Positions 6,996 to 15,003 are shown, numbered from the stretch's first letter. The stretch: DNA of 37,598 nucleotides from Holophagaceae bacterium UBA692 (GCA_002297665.1 DBMS01000317.1:1-37598); one strand, 5' to 3'. Notes: generated by a model not told the origin, from the sequence alone. Translations and numbers: made by a program.

Positions 6996-7739
6996 TTATG
7001 CGTAGTCTCTGTGGCACCAAGGACAACCCGCATCACGAAGGTAAATCACTCCGCAGTTCTCACATTGTTCGGCATCCACGGATGTGTTGCAGTGGAAGCA
7101 AAATGGCTCTTCAAGGTATTCCATCACTAAAAAAGTCTGCCTACAGATTGGGCAATCTAGGGTGCCGGAAAACTCATCAGGTGAGTCCGATTCATTTTCA
7201 TCCCACTTTGGCCTATATTCGTGCATCCAAACTTCAAGTCTATGAGTGGCCAAAGCATAGAGTTCTTTGTGTTGAAAAACCAAATTTTGAATTTCTCTTA
7301 GCGTTTTAGCTGGGACATCCGCGTCAAGTCTCTTTTTCAGGACTTCATCTACGAAAAACAAAATGAATTGTAATGATTCTGCGATTATTACCTCATCCTC
7401 CCCTCGGTGATCATATCGGTGATGCTCAATCCGGTTACGCCGCTTTTGAACATTTTCAATAATTCGTTGAGACCATCCTGGAAGGCCAATACCCAAATTA
7501 TCTAAGCGAGTGGCGATTTCCTTAATCCCAACAGTTTGCGAATCATCACTAATCTTTGAATCGATGTTTTTATATATTAGCAAAGGATTGATTTGATATA
7601 GGCGTTCTTTTAAAAATAATTCCATAGCATGAAATATTGTAAGTATTGCATGCTTTCTTGTTGAATAATTAGGTTTCTTTAAGAAAAAGTTGATCCCAAT
7701 CCTCAGGGAATCAACAGCATTTACGTAAATCTCGCTCAT
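6996..7739 (-). CDS. HEPN-like protein with two C-terminal zinc knuckles
   Basis: This 247-residue protein begins MSEIYVNAVDSLRIGINFFL. Residues about 5-165 are all-helical. They contain RNRIEH (R101, H106), which fits the Rx4-6H motif of HEPN RNases, preceded by a helix with FHAMELFLKERL (36-47), typical of HEPN-like folds. The C-terminus has four CxxC pairs: C196/C199 with C214/C217, and C226/C229 with C239/C242, giving two zinc ribbons. HEPN proteins often act as ribonuclease toxins or abortive-infection effectors. No antitoxin such as an MNT nucleotidyltransferase is adjacent, so this role is inferred. The gene is strikingly AT-rich compared with every neighbour, indicating separate recent acquisition. 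Confidence 0.7.
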   Translation of the reverse strand: MSEIYVNAVDSLRIGINFFLKKPNYSTRKHAILTIFHAMELFLKERLYQINPLLIYKNIDSKISDDSQTVGIKEIATRLDNLGIGLPGWSQRIIENVQKRRNRIEHHRYDHRGEDEVIIAESLQFILFFVDEVLKKRLDADVPAKTLREIQNLVFQHKELYALATHRLEVWMHEYRPKWDENESDSPDEFSGTLDCPICRQTFLVMEYLEEPFCFHCNTSVDAEQCENCGVIYLRDAGCPWCHRDYA

Positions 7740-8729
7740 TGTTCGGCCTCGCTATTACCCATGGTTGATTGTTTTTTGGGGTAAGGGAATGACCTTTGGG
7801 ATCACCAATTAATTGGAGTATGACACCTCTCGTATTTGCTTGGAGCGTCATCGATGAGATTTAAATGACCTTCCCCGCTCTGGTTGTCGTGAGACAAGAT
7901 GGCAAGAAGGATTTTAATTCAAGGATTGAACGAGCCCGAAAGGTTGAATGGATAGAGGCCCTTGGAGGTTCCGAATTTCATTTCATTCCCACTCGGCGGT
8001 TGGGCGTGGCCCATTGGTCAGCGGCTTAGGCGAGGGAAGTGGGCATGGATGACCATCAATTCTGCAGGAAGGCCATGCTGACTGGGCGGGAAACCACCAT
8101 GTGGGTGGGCTAGGTAAGGGATACCGGAGTCAGGGACCCCGCCAGGGATGAGGGCACCGCCAAGTTCATGGTGGCGGAGTGCTGGGGGGAGGATCGCCCA
8201 GGAGGTGGTGGATTGCTATCCGGAAGGCTGGTTGACGATTGCGTGTAATTCCGAGACGGAAAGCCCGGTACGAATATCCATTGTGGCGCTCCAATTGGGG
8301 ACTCGATGCAGGAATTGTCCCGCCACACAAGCGATTTTGATTGACTTTTTTTGCCAGGTATGTCAGTATTATTTATCATCGCTTTACCTATAGCTACTCC
8401 GGAGACACTGAGTACACATGGGGGCGTTTCGAGGTTCATTTCCAGTGTGGGGGCGAGGCCTGCCCGGATTCCGCTTCGTTTCAGATCGGGCTTCCCCGTC
8501 TGACTCGGAACCCAATCCACCAGCATTCCCTATTTATCTCGCTTCACGGAACGGTCAGCCTCGAGGGGCTACCAACCAATTCATCTGCACGGGGTCGGCC
8601 AAAATCGGCCACCTGGCGTTAGCTCTGCCTGCGATTTCAATTCCGAATCGTCGGGCGCGTATCTTCCAACCCACCTCGCGACAGCGAACCCACGTCGTCA
8701 CCGCTGTCGCGAATCCCATAGGAGCTCCA
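7740..8729. other. Long stretch without a confident gene
   Basis: About 1 kb separates the HEPN-like gene from the first Tudor-like gene. One small frame (7865-8029) is possible. At 8341 a TTGACT with CAGTAT 17 bp later on the plus strand could be a weak promoter for the Tudor-like gene. The remaining frames, including a minus frame over 8110-8526, are Pro/Ser-rich and have no ribosome site or recognisable motif. The region may contain decayed genes. Confidence 0.5.
7865..8029 (+). CDS. Possible small protein (54 aa)
   Basis: An ATG-initiated frame of 54 residues starts MTFPALVVVRQDGKKDF and contains a charged helix-like stretch RIERARKVEWIEALGG. There is no strong ribosome-binding site directly upstream, and I do not recognise the sequence. 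It could be a remnant of a larger gene or a chance frame. It is listed because it is the only plausible coding stretch in this gap. Confidence 0.25.
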   Translation: MTFPALVVVRQDGKKDFNSRIERARKVEWIEALGGSEFHFIPTRRLGVAHWSAA

Positions 8730-9251
8730 TTGTTCTTCTTCGACTGGGTCACCCTCACCACCAAGCCAAAGCGGGCTCGTTCCGCCTCGAAAGTCCTTCC
8801 GCCCCGCACTCCCTACACCCGAGATGGGCACTACACCATCGGGCAGAAGGTTGAGCACCCCGACCCTGATTTCGGGCCCGGCACTGTCACCTTGGTCCTG
8901 ATCAACAAGGTCGTCATCCTCTTTGATTCGGAGAAGTGGAATCCGCCCCCCCGGGTATACCGTGGGATCCACGTGAAGGGGCACCTCTTCCTCAGCGCCA
9001 CTCTCACTCTTCAGCAGCGGGACAAGGCCAACGGTGCGACCTTCCCTTTGGTTCGTCTCAGGAGCATTACAAACTTCGGAGCAGCAGCCCGCAGCAAGCG
9101 GAAAAAGGGCATCCTTGAGGCCACCAAGCACCGGAAGTCGCTACGTCAGAGGTATTGGCCCGCCCTATCAACCTGGTGGCAGGGTGGACACCCGACGGGT
9201 CCCCTGCGCACCGGATCGCTCCACGGCCTCGTTCTCCACCGAGCCGCATAG
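8730..9251 (+). CDS. Small protein with Tudor-like (UvrD-C/CarD-like) domain, copy 1
   Basis: This 173-residue protein is predicted from a TTG at 8730 because AGGAG (8720-8724) stands 5 bp upstream. A longer frame reaches an ATG at 8418 but with poor support. The core is DGHYTIGQKVEHPDPDFGPG followed by TVTLVLINKVVILFD. It matches the small beta-barrel found at the C-terminus of UvrD/PcrA and related proteins that bind RNA polymerase or nucleic acid. The same core with about the same N-terminal spacing recurs in the gene at 9666-10046, which supports the chosen start. The C-terminal half is basic and not recognisable. A rho-independent terminator follows at 9282. Function unknown. Confidence 0.55.
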   Translation: MFFFDWVTLTTKPKRARSASKVLPPRTPYTRDGHYTIGQKVEHPDPDFGPGTVTLVLINKVVILFDSEKWNPPPRVYRGIHVKGHLFLSATLTLQQRDKANGATFPLVRLRSITNFGAAARSKRKKGILEATKHRKSLRQRYWPALSTWWQGGHPTGPLRTGSLHGLVLHRAA

Positions 9252-9281
9252 GCTGGCAGCATCCTTCCTGATAGAGAAAAG

Positions 9282-9306
9282 GCCCCGGGTCCCTCGGGGC
9301 TTTTTT
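9282..9306 (+). terminator. Rho-independent terminator
   Basis: GCCCCG (9282-9287) pairs with CGGGGC (9295-9300) around a 7-nt loop and is followed immediately by six T residues. It ends the transcript of the first Tudor-like gene, 30 bp after its stop. Confidence 0.85.
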
Positions 9307-9665
9307 GTGGCGATCTTGTCCTCGCCGGAACCGCAGGCCTGGACCCCACCTTCCTCCACCTGGATGGTGGCCGATTCGGACTTGGATTCGACCCAGGGAC
9401 AGTTCCATCGGCATGGCAGGGCAATGTGGATCCATCTGGGCCGTCTTAGTTGAGGGAGGCGCTCGCCCAGGCTTGCTCCGAATGTTGAAGGGGTGTCGTC
9501 TACGGGTGGGCCTGATTTATTTAAATGCATATTTATTTATTCTTAACTCGCAAGCGGGTTCGACGAACCTGCAGCAGACCCTTCCAAAAAGTAACTCGAA
9601 ATTCCTGGTTTAGTATTGTTCCCCACTTCAAAACTCACCTACTCAGCACGCCTTAAGGAGCCATC
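9307..9665. other. Intergenic region with an AT-rich upstream segment
   Basis: About 360 bp separate the terminator from the second Tudor-like gene. Frames on both strands here are short and lack ribosome sites. An AT-rich block at about 9518-9550 is probably part of the promoter region for the 9666 gene, but no clear -35/-10 pair is seen. Confidence 0.5.
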
Positions 9666-10046
9666 ATGGCCATCAACGAAATACCCTCTACTCAATCGAC
9701 CGATCCCGATCCGGCGACCTGCTACCAGCAGGACGGTCACTACTATAAAGGACAACGCGTTCTCCACCAGGAATTCGGCCTCGGGACAGTCACGCAGGTT
9801 CGCCGCGACAACATTCGTGTCGTGATGGACCAGGGCACCGCCCAACCCCGAGGGAAGAAGGCACGTCGTTTTGCCTCGGCTCCGTTGAGCCTACGGGATG
9901 CGATGGCGGCAAACTACTTCAGCCTCGATGACATGGACACTTTGTGCGAGTGGAACGAAGAGGACCTAAAAGAGAGCGTTGCCCTGGTGGTCCATGGGAT
10001 CGCTAGGGCGATTTTGACGGTGTCATCTATGTCTTCAATGTTGTGA
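9666..10046 (+). CDS. Small protein with Tudor-like (UvrD-C/CarD-like) domain, copy 2
   Basis: This 126-residue protein has AAGGAG 5 bp before its ATG. Residues about 19-55 contain YQQDGHYYKGQRVLHQEFGL followed by GTVTQV. This aligns with the copy at 8730-9251 (DGHYxxGQxVxHxxFGxGTVTxV) and with the Tudor-like beta-barrel of UvrD/PcrA C-termini. A basic patch (RGKKARRF) follows, then an acidic helical tail (DDMDTLCEWNEEDLKES). Such domains bind RNA polymerase or nucleic acids. Here it may be an element-encoded regulator, but that is inference. It is separated by 400 bp from the replication gene downstream. Confidence 0.65.
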   Translation: MAINEIPSTQSTDPDPATCYQQDGHYYKGQRVLHQEFGLGTVTQVRRDNIRVVMDQGTAQPRGKKARRFASAPLSLRDAMAANYFSLDDMDTLCEWNEEDLKESVALVVHGIARAILTVSSMSSML

Positions 10047-10446
10047 TCGACTGCCTGATCCACGCCTGACTGACCTGGGTAAGCCGTTAACGTTCTGTTT
10101 TTTCAGTGGTTAATTCCATTTTCCAAGCAAGGGGAAAAACAAATGGGAAAAAGTGTTTTGATGGCGGCTACGCCCACAGGCCCACGCTGCAGGCCCGGTC
10201 CCCATGGACTTTTAGAGTTTGTCAATTCAAGGATCACGTGGGTAATGCCCATCCTAACTGCCTGACTTACCAGGGCGATCCAGGCTCCCCCACGGTTGGT
10301 CACGTTGGATCACGGGAAACGGATCAGGCCTCCTTTACTCCCCTGCTCATTTACTTCCTTACTCGGACTCGGCACGACCGGCGATCAATTTCGCCCGGCA
10401 CTTGAATACTCCACCTACACCCGCACAGCGGGTCCGAAAGGCAATA
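10047..10446. other. Intergenic region upstream of the replication gene
   Basis: This 400-bp stretch has no confident gene apart from the tentative 40-codon frame at 10143-10265. It contains CGTTAACG (10086-10093), an 8-bp palindrome also present at 4268-4275, and a T-run just after it. The upstream signals of the PrimPol/VapE gene should lie here, but I cannot assign promoter boxes. Confidence 0.4.
10143..10265 (+). CDS. Possible small protein (40 aa)
   Basis: A 40-residue frame starts MGKSVLMAATPTGPR with AAGGGG about 8 bp upstream of the ATG. There is no recognisable motif. The ribosome-like site is the only support, and it may be a chance frame or a leader ORF. Confidence 0.2.
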   Translation: MGKSVLMAATPTGPRCRPGPHGLLEFVNSRITWVMPILTA

Positions 10447-13056
10447 ATGACCAGCAACACCGCAACACCCACCACCCAAACCCCCGCCGAAGTTGAGCTC
10501 CACTTCAGCCTCTTCCTCGGCTGCAGGGACAACGAGCCCAAGCACCTTCGCTGGACCTGGGAGCGTCTAATCTCTCCCGATGGCCTTGGAAAGCCACGTG
10601 AGGTCCACGGTGCCACCCGCGAGGAAGCCAAGCACACCCTTCTGGCGGTGAGCCCTGCCGCATACCCTGCCGGTGCGCTCCGGGGAGATCGAAACGTCGA
10701 GAGCATCCAGCTGTTCATGTTGGATTTCGACAATAAGGCCGAGCAGCCCACCGGCGAGACCAAGGAGAATGGGGAACCCATTTTCACGAAGGTCCCCATC
10801 GTTGGTGCCCCCCGGATGGACGACGTAAGCCAGCACCTCGCTGGCCTCGGGATCACCCATTTCGGGTACCACAGCTTTTCGAGTACCCCGGAATGCGAAC
10901 GCTTTCGCATCGTGATTCCACTCAGCCGGGCCAGCGACGGCAAGAACTGGAAAGTAGTCTCGGAGTGCCTTCTGGGCATGCTCAGCATGGAGCAGTGGCG
11001 CTCCCTTGGCTGCCTTGATCTCGGCGCGATGCACCGTGCCGCCTGCCTCTATTTTGTGGCGGGCTACTGGTCCGGGGACCCCACCGCCAAGGACCGCATT
11101 CGCTTCGTCTCCTTTGAGGGTGCCCCACTGGACCTTCCCACCCAGGAGGAGGTGGCCTCGTTGATCGTCGCCCCTTCCGCGATCCATCCCCTACGCCGCG
11201 AGTGGGCTGAGAAGAAGGCTGCTCAGCGTGCCGCCTCCGTAACAGGCGACCCCAAAACCTGGTTCAAGGCCTTCGCAGTGGACTTCCCCACGCTAGATAT
11301 CATCGGCTTGGTCCGCGAAATGGGTTCGGAGGTTCAGGCCGCAGTCCCATACCAGGGGGGCTTCAAAGCCCAATGCACCTGCCCCTTTGCTGCCGAACAC
11401 ACTGGCGGTCATGACAATGGCGACGCGGCTGTGTTCTTCGGGGCAGATGGGTGGCCCGGCTTCCACTGCATGCACGACGTGCACGAGGGGGTGGGGCTCC
11501 GGGAACTTTGCCTCGAAGCGGGCCCGGAGCTTGTTCAGCGCCACGCGAAGCCCTTCCGGGTGGTCTCCGCGAAGAAGGCCCCAGTGGTCCGCCACAATCG
11601 AGCCGAAGACACCGAGGAGGTCCAGGAGGGAGAAATCATGGACGATTCCGACCCAGGCCGGGCCGCCCGGGAACGTGAGCGTTGGACGGCAGTCCTGGAA
11701 GCTCACGGAGTGGACCCCATCAGCATGGTCTTCACCAAGGAGGGGCGCATCGCCAAGTCCCGGTCCAATCTCAAGCGCATTCTGGTCTCCGACCAGGATT
11801 TTTCTGGAGCCATTCGTTATAACGCCATGACGATGATGACGGAACTCAAAGTGCCGGAGTACGACTACCTAGACCTGGAGGACTTGGACCGAAACCTGAC
11901 CGCCCTCCAGATATACTTGGAGGACACCTACGGCGTCCCATTCGCGGAGGATGCCGTCAACAAGGTGTCAGGACTGGTTGGTGGTGGCGACCAATACCAT
12001 CCGGTCGAGGAATACCTCCGACGGCTCCCAAGATGGGACGGTCAAGACCGCTTCCCCCTATTGGTGGAATCGGTCCTGGCAGTTCGCGAGGCCCCCGACT
12101 TCGACCAATACCGCACCCTCTATCAGGAGTACATGCGGTGCACCTTGATCGGCGCTGTCCGGCGTGTCCTCGAACCAGGCGTCAAGATGGACACGGTCAC
12201 GATCCTCTTCGGGGACCAGGCTGCTTTGAAGTCCACTTTCTGGAAGACGATGTGCGCGGATCCTCGATGGTTCAACGACTCCAAGGTCCAGATCGATAGC
12301 CCCGAGGGCATGAAGATCCTTCACCATGCCTGGATTCACGAGCTTGGCGAAATCGACGAAATGACCTCCATCAAGTCCGCCGAGCAGATTAAGGCGTTCG
12401 TGTCCTCACCCTCGGACACCTTCCGCCAGTCTTACGGAAAGGCCCCGCAGACCTTCCACCGCCGCAGCATCATCGTTGGCAGTACGAACAAAGAGCAAAT
12501 GCTCAACGACCCCACAGGCTCCAGGCGCTTCTGGGTCATCCCCGTGGGCAAGAGATGCGACATGGACCTCCTGAGGGCCCACCTCGACCAGATCTGGGCC
12601 CAGGCCTTCCACCTTTGCCAGCATGGGGTGCCGCACTGGCTGTCCCCAGAATTCGAGGCGCTGCGCGTGACCCAAAGTGGCCGACATCAAATGGAGAACC
12701 GCTTCGCGGACCTCCTGCCGAAGATCCAGGAGTTCTACCTGAGCGCCCCCCGGCCGAAGGGCATCACCCTCAACGAGATTTTCAGCTTCCTAGAGGGCAA
12801 GTTGGAGGAGGGCAAAGGCTTCGCCAAGCCCAACCACGCCGACCGAAGGGACCTGGGAGCTTGCCTCAGGGCCGCTGGGTGGAGCACCAAATCGACATGG
12901 ATCGACAAGGCCAGCTCCAAGTGTTTCACTCCGCCTGAAGGGATCTTGGGCCTCAACACTCCTCAGGCAGGGGTGGGCATTGATGGTTTCGCCTTCCCTG
13001 TGCCGGATCTCTCCGTGGATCCATTCGCAGGCGCAAGGAGGGGCATGCTCATCTAG
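10447..13056 (+). CDS. PrimPol/VapE-type replication protein (AEP primase fused to helicase-like ATPase)
   Basis: This is an 869-residue protein. ATG 10447 is chosen for AAAGG about 7 bp upstream; the TTG at 10402 lacks a site. Residues about 15-225 form an archaeo-eukaryotic primase domain with the metal-binding FMLDFDN (D93, D95) and YHSFSSTPECERFRIVIPLS (141-160). A CHC2-like zinc segment follows at about 309-356 (C310, C312, H318, C341, H343). The C-terminal half is a VapE/D5-like ATPase with P-loop GDQAALKST (589-597), acidic WIHELGEIDE, and the family signature TNKEQMLNDPTGSRRFWVIP. The P-loop has Leu where GxxxxGKS has Gly. Such proteins initiate replication of satellite phages and integrated plasmids. 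A strong terminator follows at 13081, so it is probably monocistronic. Confidence 0.88.
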   Translation: MTSNTATPTTQTPAEVELHFSLFLGCRDNEPKHLRWTWERLISPDGLGKPREVHGATREEAKHTLLAVSPAAYPAGALRGDRNVESIQLFMLDFDNKAEQPTGETKENGEPIFTKVPIVGAPRMDDVSQHLAGLGITHFGYHSFSSTPECERFRIVIPLSRASDGKNWKVVSECLLGMLSMEQWRSLGCLDLGAMHRAACLYFVAGYWSGDPTAKDRIRFVSFEGAPLDLPTQEEVASLIVAPSAIHPLRREWAEKKAAQRAASVTGDPKTWFKAFAVDFPTLDIIGLVREMGSEVQAAVPYQGGFKAQCTCPFAAEHTGGHDNGDAAVFFGADGWPGFHCMHDVHEGVGLRELCLEAGPELVQRHAKPFRVVSAKKAPVVRHNRAEDTEEVQEGEIMDDSDPGRAARERERWTAVLEAHGVDPISMVFTKEGRIAKSRSNLKRILVSDQDFSGAIRYNAMTMMTELKVPEYDYLDLEDLDRNLTALQIYLEDTYGVPFAEDAVNKVSGLVGGGDQYHPVEEYLRRLPRWDGQDRFPLLVESVLAVREAPDFDQYRTLYQEYMRCTLIGAVRRVLEPGVKMDTVTILFGDQAALKSTFWKTMCADPRWFNDSKVQIDSPEGMKILHHAWIHELGEIDEMTSIKSAEQIKAFVSSPSDTFRQSYGKAPQTFHRRSIIVGSTNKEQMLNDPTGSRRFWVIPVGKRCDMDLLRAHLDQIWAQAFHLCQHGVPHWLSPEFEALRVTQSGRHQMENRFADLLPKIQEFYLSAPRPKGITLNEIFSFLEGKLEEGKGFAKPNHADRRDLGACLRAAGWSTKSTWIDKASSKCFTPPEGILGLNTPQAGVGIDGFAFPVPDLSVDPFAGARRGMLI

Positions 13057-13080
13057 CCAATAACCGTACCGGGCAACAAG

Positions 13081-13109
13081 GGGGACCTCTCGGGGTCCCC
13101 TTTATTTTT
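13081..13109 (+). terminator. Rho-independent terminator after the replication gene
   Basis: GGGGACC (13081-13087) pairs with GGTCCCC (13094-13100) around a 6-nt loop, followed by TTTATTTTT. It lies 24 bp after the PrimPol/VapE stop codon. Confidence 0.85.
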
Positions 13110-13160
13110 CTTTGGATTCCTGGAAAAGCTGGGTCACGGATTACGCCGGGGCGAATAACG

Positions 13161-13196
13161 AAAAACGTATAACTTCGACAATCTAACGACGTTTTT
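13161..13196. repeat. Inverted repeat AAAAACGT/ACGTTTTT
   Basis: Perfect 8-bp arms at 13161-13168 and 13189-13196 flank a 20-bp AT-rich spacer. The symmetry is typical of a binding site for a dimer or a recombinase core. No second copy is apparent in the window. Confidence 0.5.
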
Positions 13197-13329
13197 AAGC
13201 CTCCCTGCGGAGATTCCGCATCCCCCCTACCGGCAAACGGCGCGGAGGCGTCAGAAGGGCCGTGAGGCGGGTCTGAACTACATCTCTATAGCCTTTGGGG
13301 GTGGGCTTTCTGCGGTCCAGATGTGCCGA

Positions 13330-13361
13330 GGGTAGGTGGCCTGTTAGTCACGTCCCTACCC
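13330..13361. repeat. Inverted repeat GGGTAGG/CCTACCC
   Basis: Perfect 7-bp arms (13330-13336, 13355-13361) surround an 18-nt spacer, about 58 bp before the 13419 start. It could form an RNA hairpin in the leader of the 13419-14121 genes or serve as an operator. Confidence 0.4.
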
Positions 13362-13418
13362 GTGCGAACGGCTGGGCCCGGTGGCACTCTTGCCGTTGGG
13401 ACATAGAAAGGAACCACC

Positions 13419-13628
13419 ATGTCTTACAAGCACTTGCGCACGGCCCAGCGCCAGCGCACGTACTACCTCCACCGGGACGGCTCGGTCTCCAAGGCCCCCA
13501 CGTCCTCCCACCTCCTGCGCATCCGGGCCGAATCCATGGAGGAGGCCTCGCTCATTGTACTGGCCCTCGAGACCAAGCTCCGTCGCCAGGGCATCTATCT
13601 CCCCTTTGAGGAGGTGTCACGTGGCTGA
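13419..13628 (+). CDS. Small hypothetical protein
   Basis: This 69-residue protein, MSYKHLRTAQRQRTYYLHRD onward, is preceded by AAAGGA about 6 bp before the ATG. It is basic at the N-terminus and has no recognisable domain. Its last 8 bp overlap the next gene (start 13621), whose ribosome site GAGGAGGT lies inside this coding sequence. The two are therefore almost certainly co-translated. Codon use fits the neighbouring replication gene. Function unknown; small accessory proteins in this position are common in integrated elements. Confidence 0.7.
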   Translation: MSYKHLRTAQRQRTYYLHRDGSVSKAPTSSHLLRIRAESMEEASLIVLALETKLRRQGIYLPFEEVSRG

Positions 13629-14121
13629 GCCTGAAGCCAAGGGACCGACCCTCTACGTGGTGCGCCGGGAACTCGACCCAGTTCGCCCGGTGGCGATGAA
13701 GTTCAAATACAAGAGCAGCGGGCGTAGGGCCACCAAGACGGTCCTCTTCACCCATTCTAAAAATCGGACCCACCGGGTGCCCGAGGGATTGGTCAGCGTC
13801 GAGGTCCCAAAAGGCGAAAAGCTTTGGGCTATGGCGCTGCCCATGCTGGCACCCCTGGCCGGTCTACCCCTTGCAAAAGTCGTCATGGTCCTGCCCGCCC
13901 TACCTGCCTTCTCGAACCTGGCTGAAATGGCGATCTTCGGCATTTTCGCCGCAGTGAATGGTATCGACGTCGAATTTACAAACTTGCAGGACGACCAGCC
14001 TTTGCCCTTCGCCTGGTTCAACCTGGCGCAGGCGTGCTTGTCTTATGCAGGACTTCCAGACGATCTCGCCGTCGAACTGGTGTTGGCCGACCTGTTGGAG
14101 CCTGCCGAACACGGGGAATAG
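13621..14121 (+). CDS. Hypothetical protein coupled to 13419-13628
   Basis: This 166-residue protein is read from GTG 13621 because GAGGAGGT (13608-13615) is positioned 5 bp upstream. The frame stays open further up, but that part overlaps the 13419 gene and has shadow-like Ser/Pro/Arg-rich composition. It has a basic N-terminal part (MKFKYKSSGRRATK), a hydrophobic middle (about residues 62-90, Leu/Ala/Pro/Val-rich) and an acidic C-terminus (VELVLADLLEPAEHGE). The hydrophobic middle may be membrane-associated or simply a packed core. I do not recognise a family. Confidence 0.65.
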   Translation: MAEPEAKGPTLYVVRRELDPVRPVAMKFKYKSSGRRATKTVLFTHSKNRTHRVPEGLVSVEVPKGEKLWAMALPMLAPLAGLPLAKVVMVLPALPAFSNLAEMAIFGIFAAVNGIDVEFTNLQDDQPLPFAWFNLAQACLSYAGLPDDLAVELVLADLLEPAEHGE

Positions 14122-14201
14122 CCCTCGGCTCATCCAGCATTGCCTCAACCAAACCTCCGGCTTGCCATGCAAGTCGGAGGCCCCTTTCAAGGAGCCATAT
14201 C

Positions 14202-14957
14202 GTGGCCAAGAATAACCCCGGTGACATCCTCACTGGCGATTGGAACCCCATCATCGGCTGCCAGAAGTGCAGCCTCGGCTGCCGGAAGTGCTGGTATCTG
14301 GATGCCCTGTTCCCCTGGCTGAAACGCCTCGGGAAGATCCCCACCGACGTTCAGCCCAGCGCGGCCCATGTCTTCGAGAACCGAATGGCTTCCGCCTACC
14401 TCCGGTCCAAAAACGGCATCGTCGGCGTCTGCCAGCACGGGGACCTGTTCTGGGACGAGGTCAGCGACGAGACCATCCACCGCATCCTCGACATCATCGA
14501 GGAGACTGCCGCCACAATGCGCAGGGTGCCCAATTACGTCCTGTGGACCAAGCGCCCCCAGCGCATGGCCAACATCCTTTGTGCTCGCTACCCCCAGGGC
14601 ACCCCCAATTACTTGGCCTGCGCCGTATCGATCGAGAACCAAGCCCTCGCCGACGAAAGGCTGACCCATCTGCTCCGGATCAACACGACCCGAATCGCCG
14701 TGCTGGAACCCATACTCGGGCGTGTGGACCTCCAGGCCTACCTCGCGGAACTGCATTGGGTGATCGTCGGCTCCGAGACCGGCGGTGATGATGCGCGCAC
14801 CCTCGACCTCGAATGGGTCCGTCACATCCGGGACCAGGCCGTGGGTGCTGGCCTGCCTTTCTTCATCAAGCAGCTGAATACAGACCATGGCAAGAAGACC
14901 ATCCGGGAACTGGATGGCCACCATTGGGACGAATTCCCAGATGGGTTCAATAAATGA
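14202..14957 (+). CDS. DUF5131 (phage Gp37/Gp68) radical-SAM-like protein
   Basis: This 251-residue protein starts at GTG 14202 with AAGGAG 7 bp upstream. The N-terminus carries the family signature WNPIIGCQKCSLGCRKCW: C20, C27 and C30 match the three-cysteine motif, and C23 is an extra cysteine. Further conserved pieces are HGDLFWDEVSD, VLWTKRPQRM, VIVGSETGGDDARTLDLEWV and PFFIKQL. DUF5131 proteins resemble radical SAM enzymes and are frequent in phages and mobile elements; their substrate is unknown to me. They often occur with a three-Cys-motif partner (TcmP), but none is seen here. It lies between the small unknown genes and the integrase, on the same strand. Confidence 0.88.
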   Translation: MAKNNPGDILTGDWNPIIGCQKCSLGCRKCWYLDALFPWLKRLGKIPTDVQPSAAHVFENRMASAYLRSKNGIVGVCQHGDLFWDEVSDETIHRILDIIEETAATMRRVPNYVLWTKRPQRMANILCARYPQGTPNYLACAVSIENQALADERLTHLLRINTTRIAVLEPILGRVDLQAYLAELHWVIVGSETGGDDARTLDLEWVRHIRDQAVGAGLPFFIKQLNTDHGKKTIRELDGHHWDEFPDGFNK

Positions 14958-15003
14958 CACATCGCCAGGACTTTGCCCTGGCAGCCAGCATCAACCCTGA
15001 GCT

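Larger units (their letters stand above)
13110..13418. other. Intergenic region with two inverted repeats
   Basis: This gap of about 310 bp has no credible gene. It holds an inverted repeat AAAAACGT/ACGTTTTT (13161-13196) and a second one GGGTAGG/CCTACCC (13330-13361). Its position directly behind the replication gene makes it a candidate origin, recombination or regulatory region. The transcript start for 13419 must also lie here; TATAGC at about 13288 is a possible -10. Confidence 0.45.

Noticed and set aside
8110..8526. 138-codon minus frame in the gap before the Tudor-like gene
   Set aside because: Ser/Pro-rich, with no ribosome site and no recognisable motif.
4268..10093. CGTTAACG palindrome at 4268-4275 and 10086-10093 as a shared operator
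   Set aside because: An 8-bp palindrome occurring twice in 37 kb may be chance, and no further matching context flanks the two copies.
13169..13178. ATAACTTCG similarity to a loxP half-site
   Set aside because: Only nine bases match and the partner arm is absent. The surrounding inverted repeat has different arms, so it is treated as coincidence.
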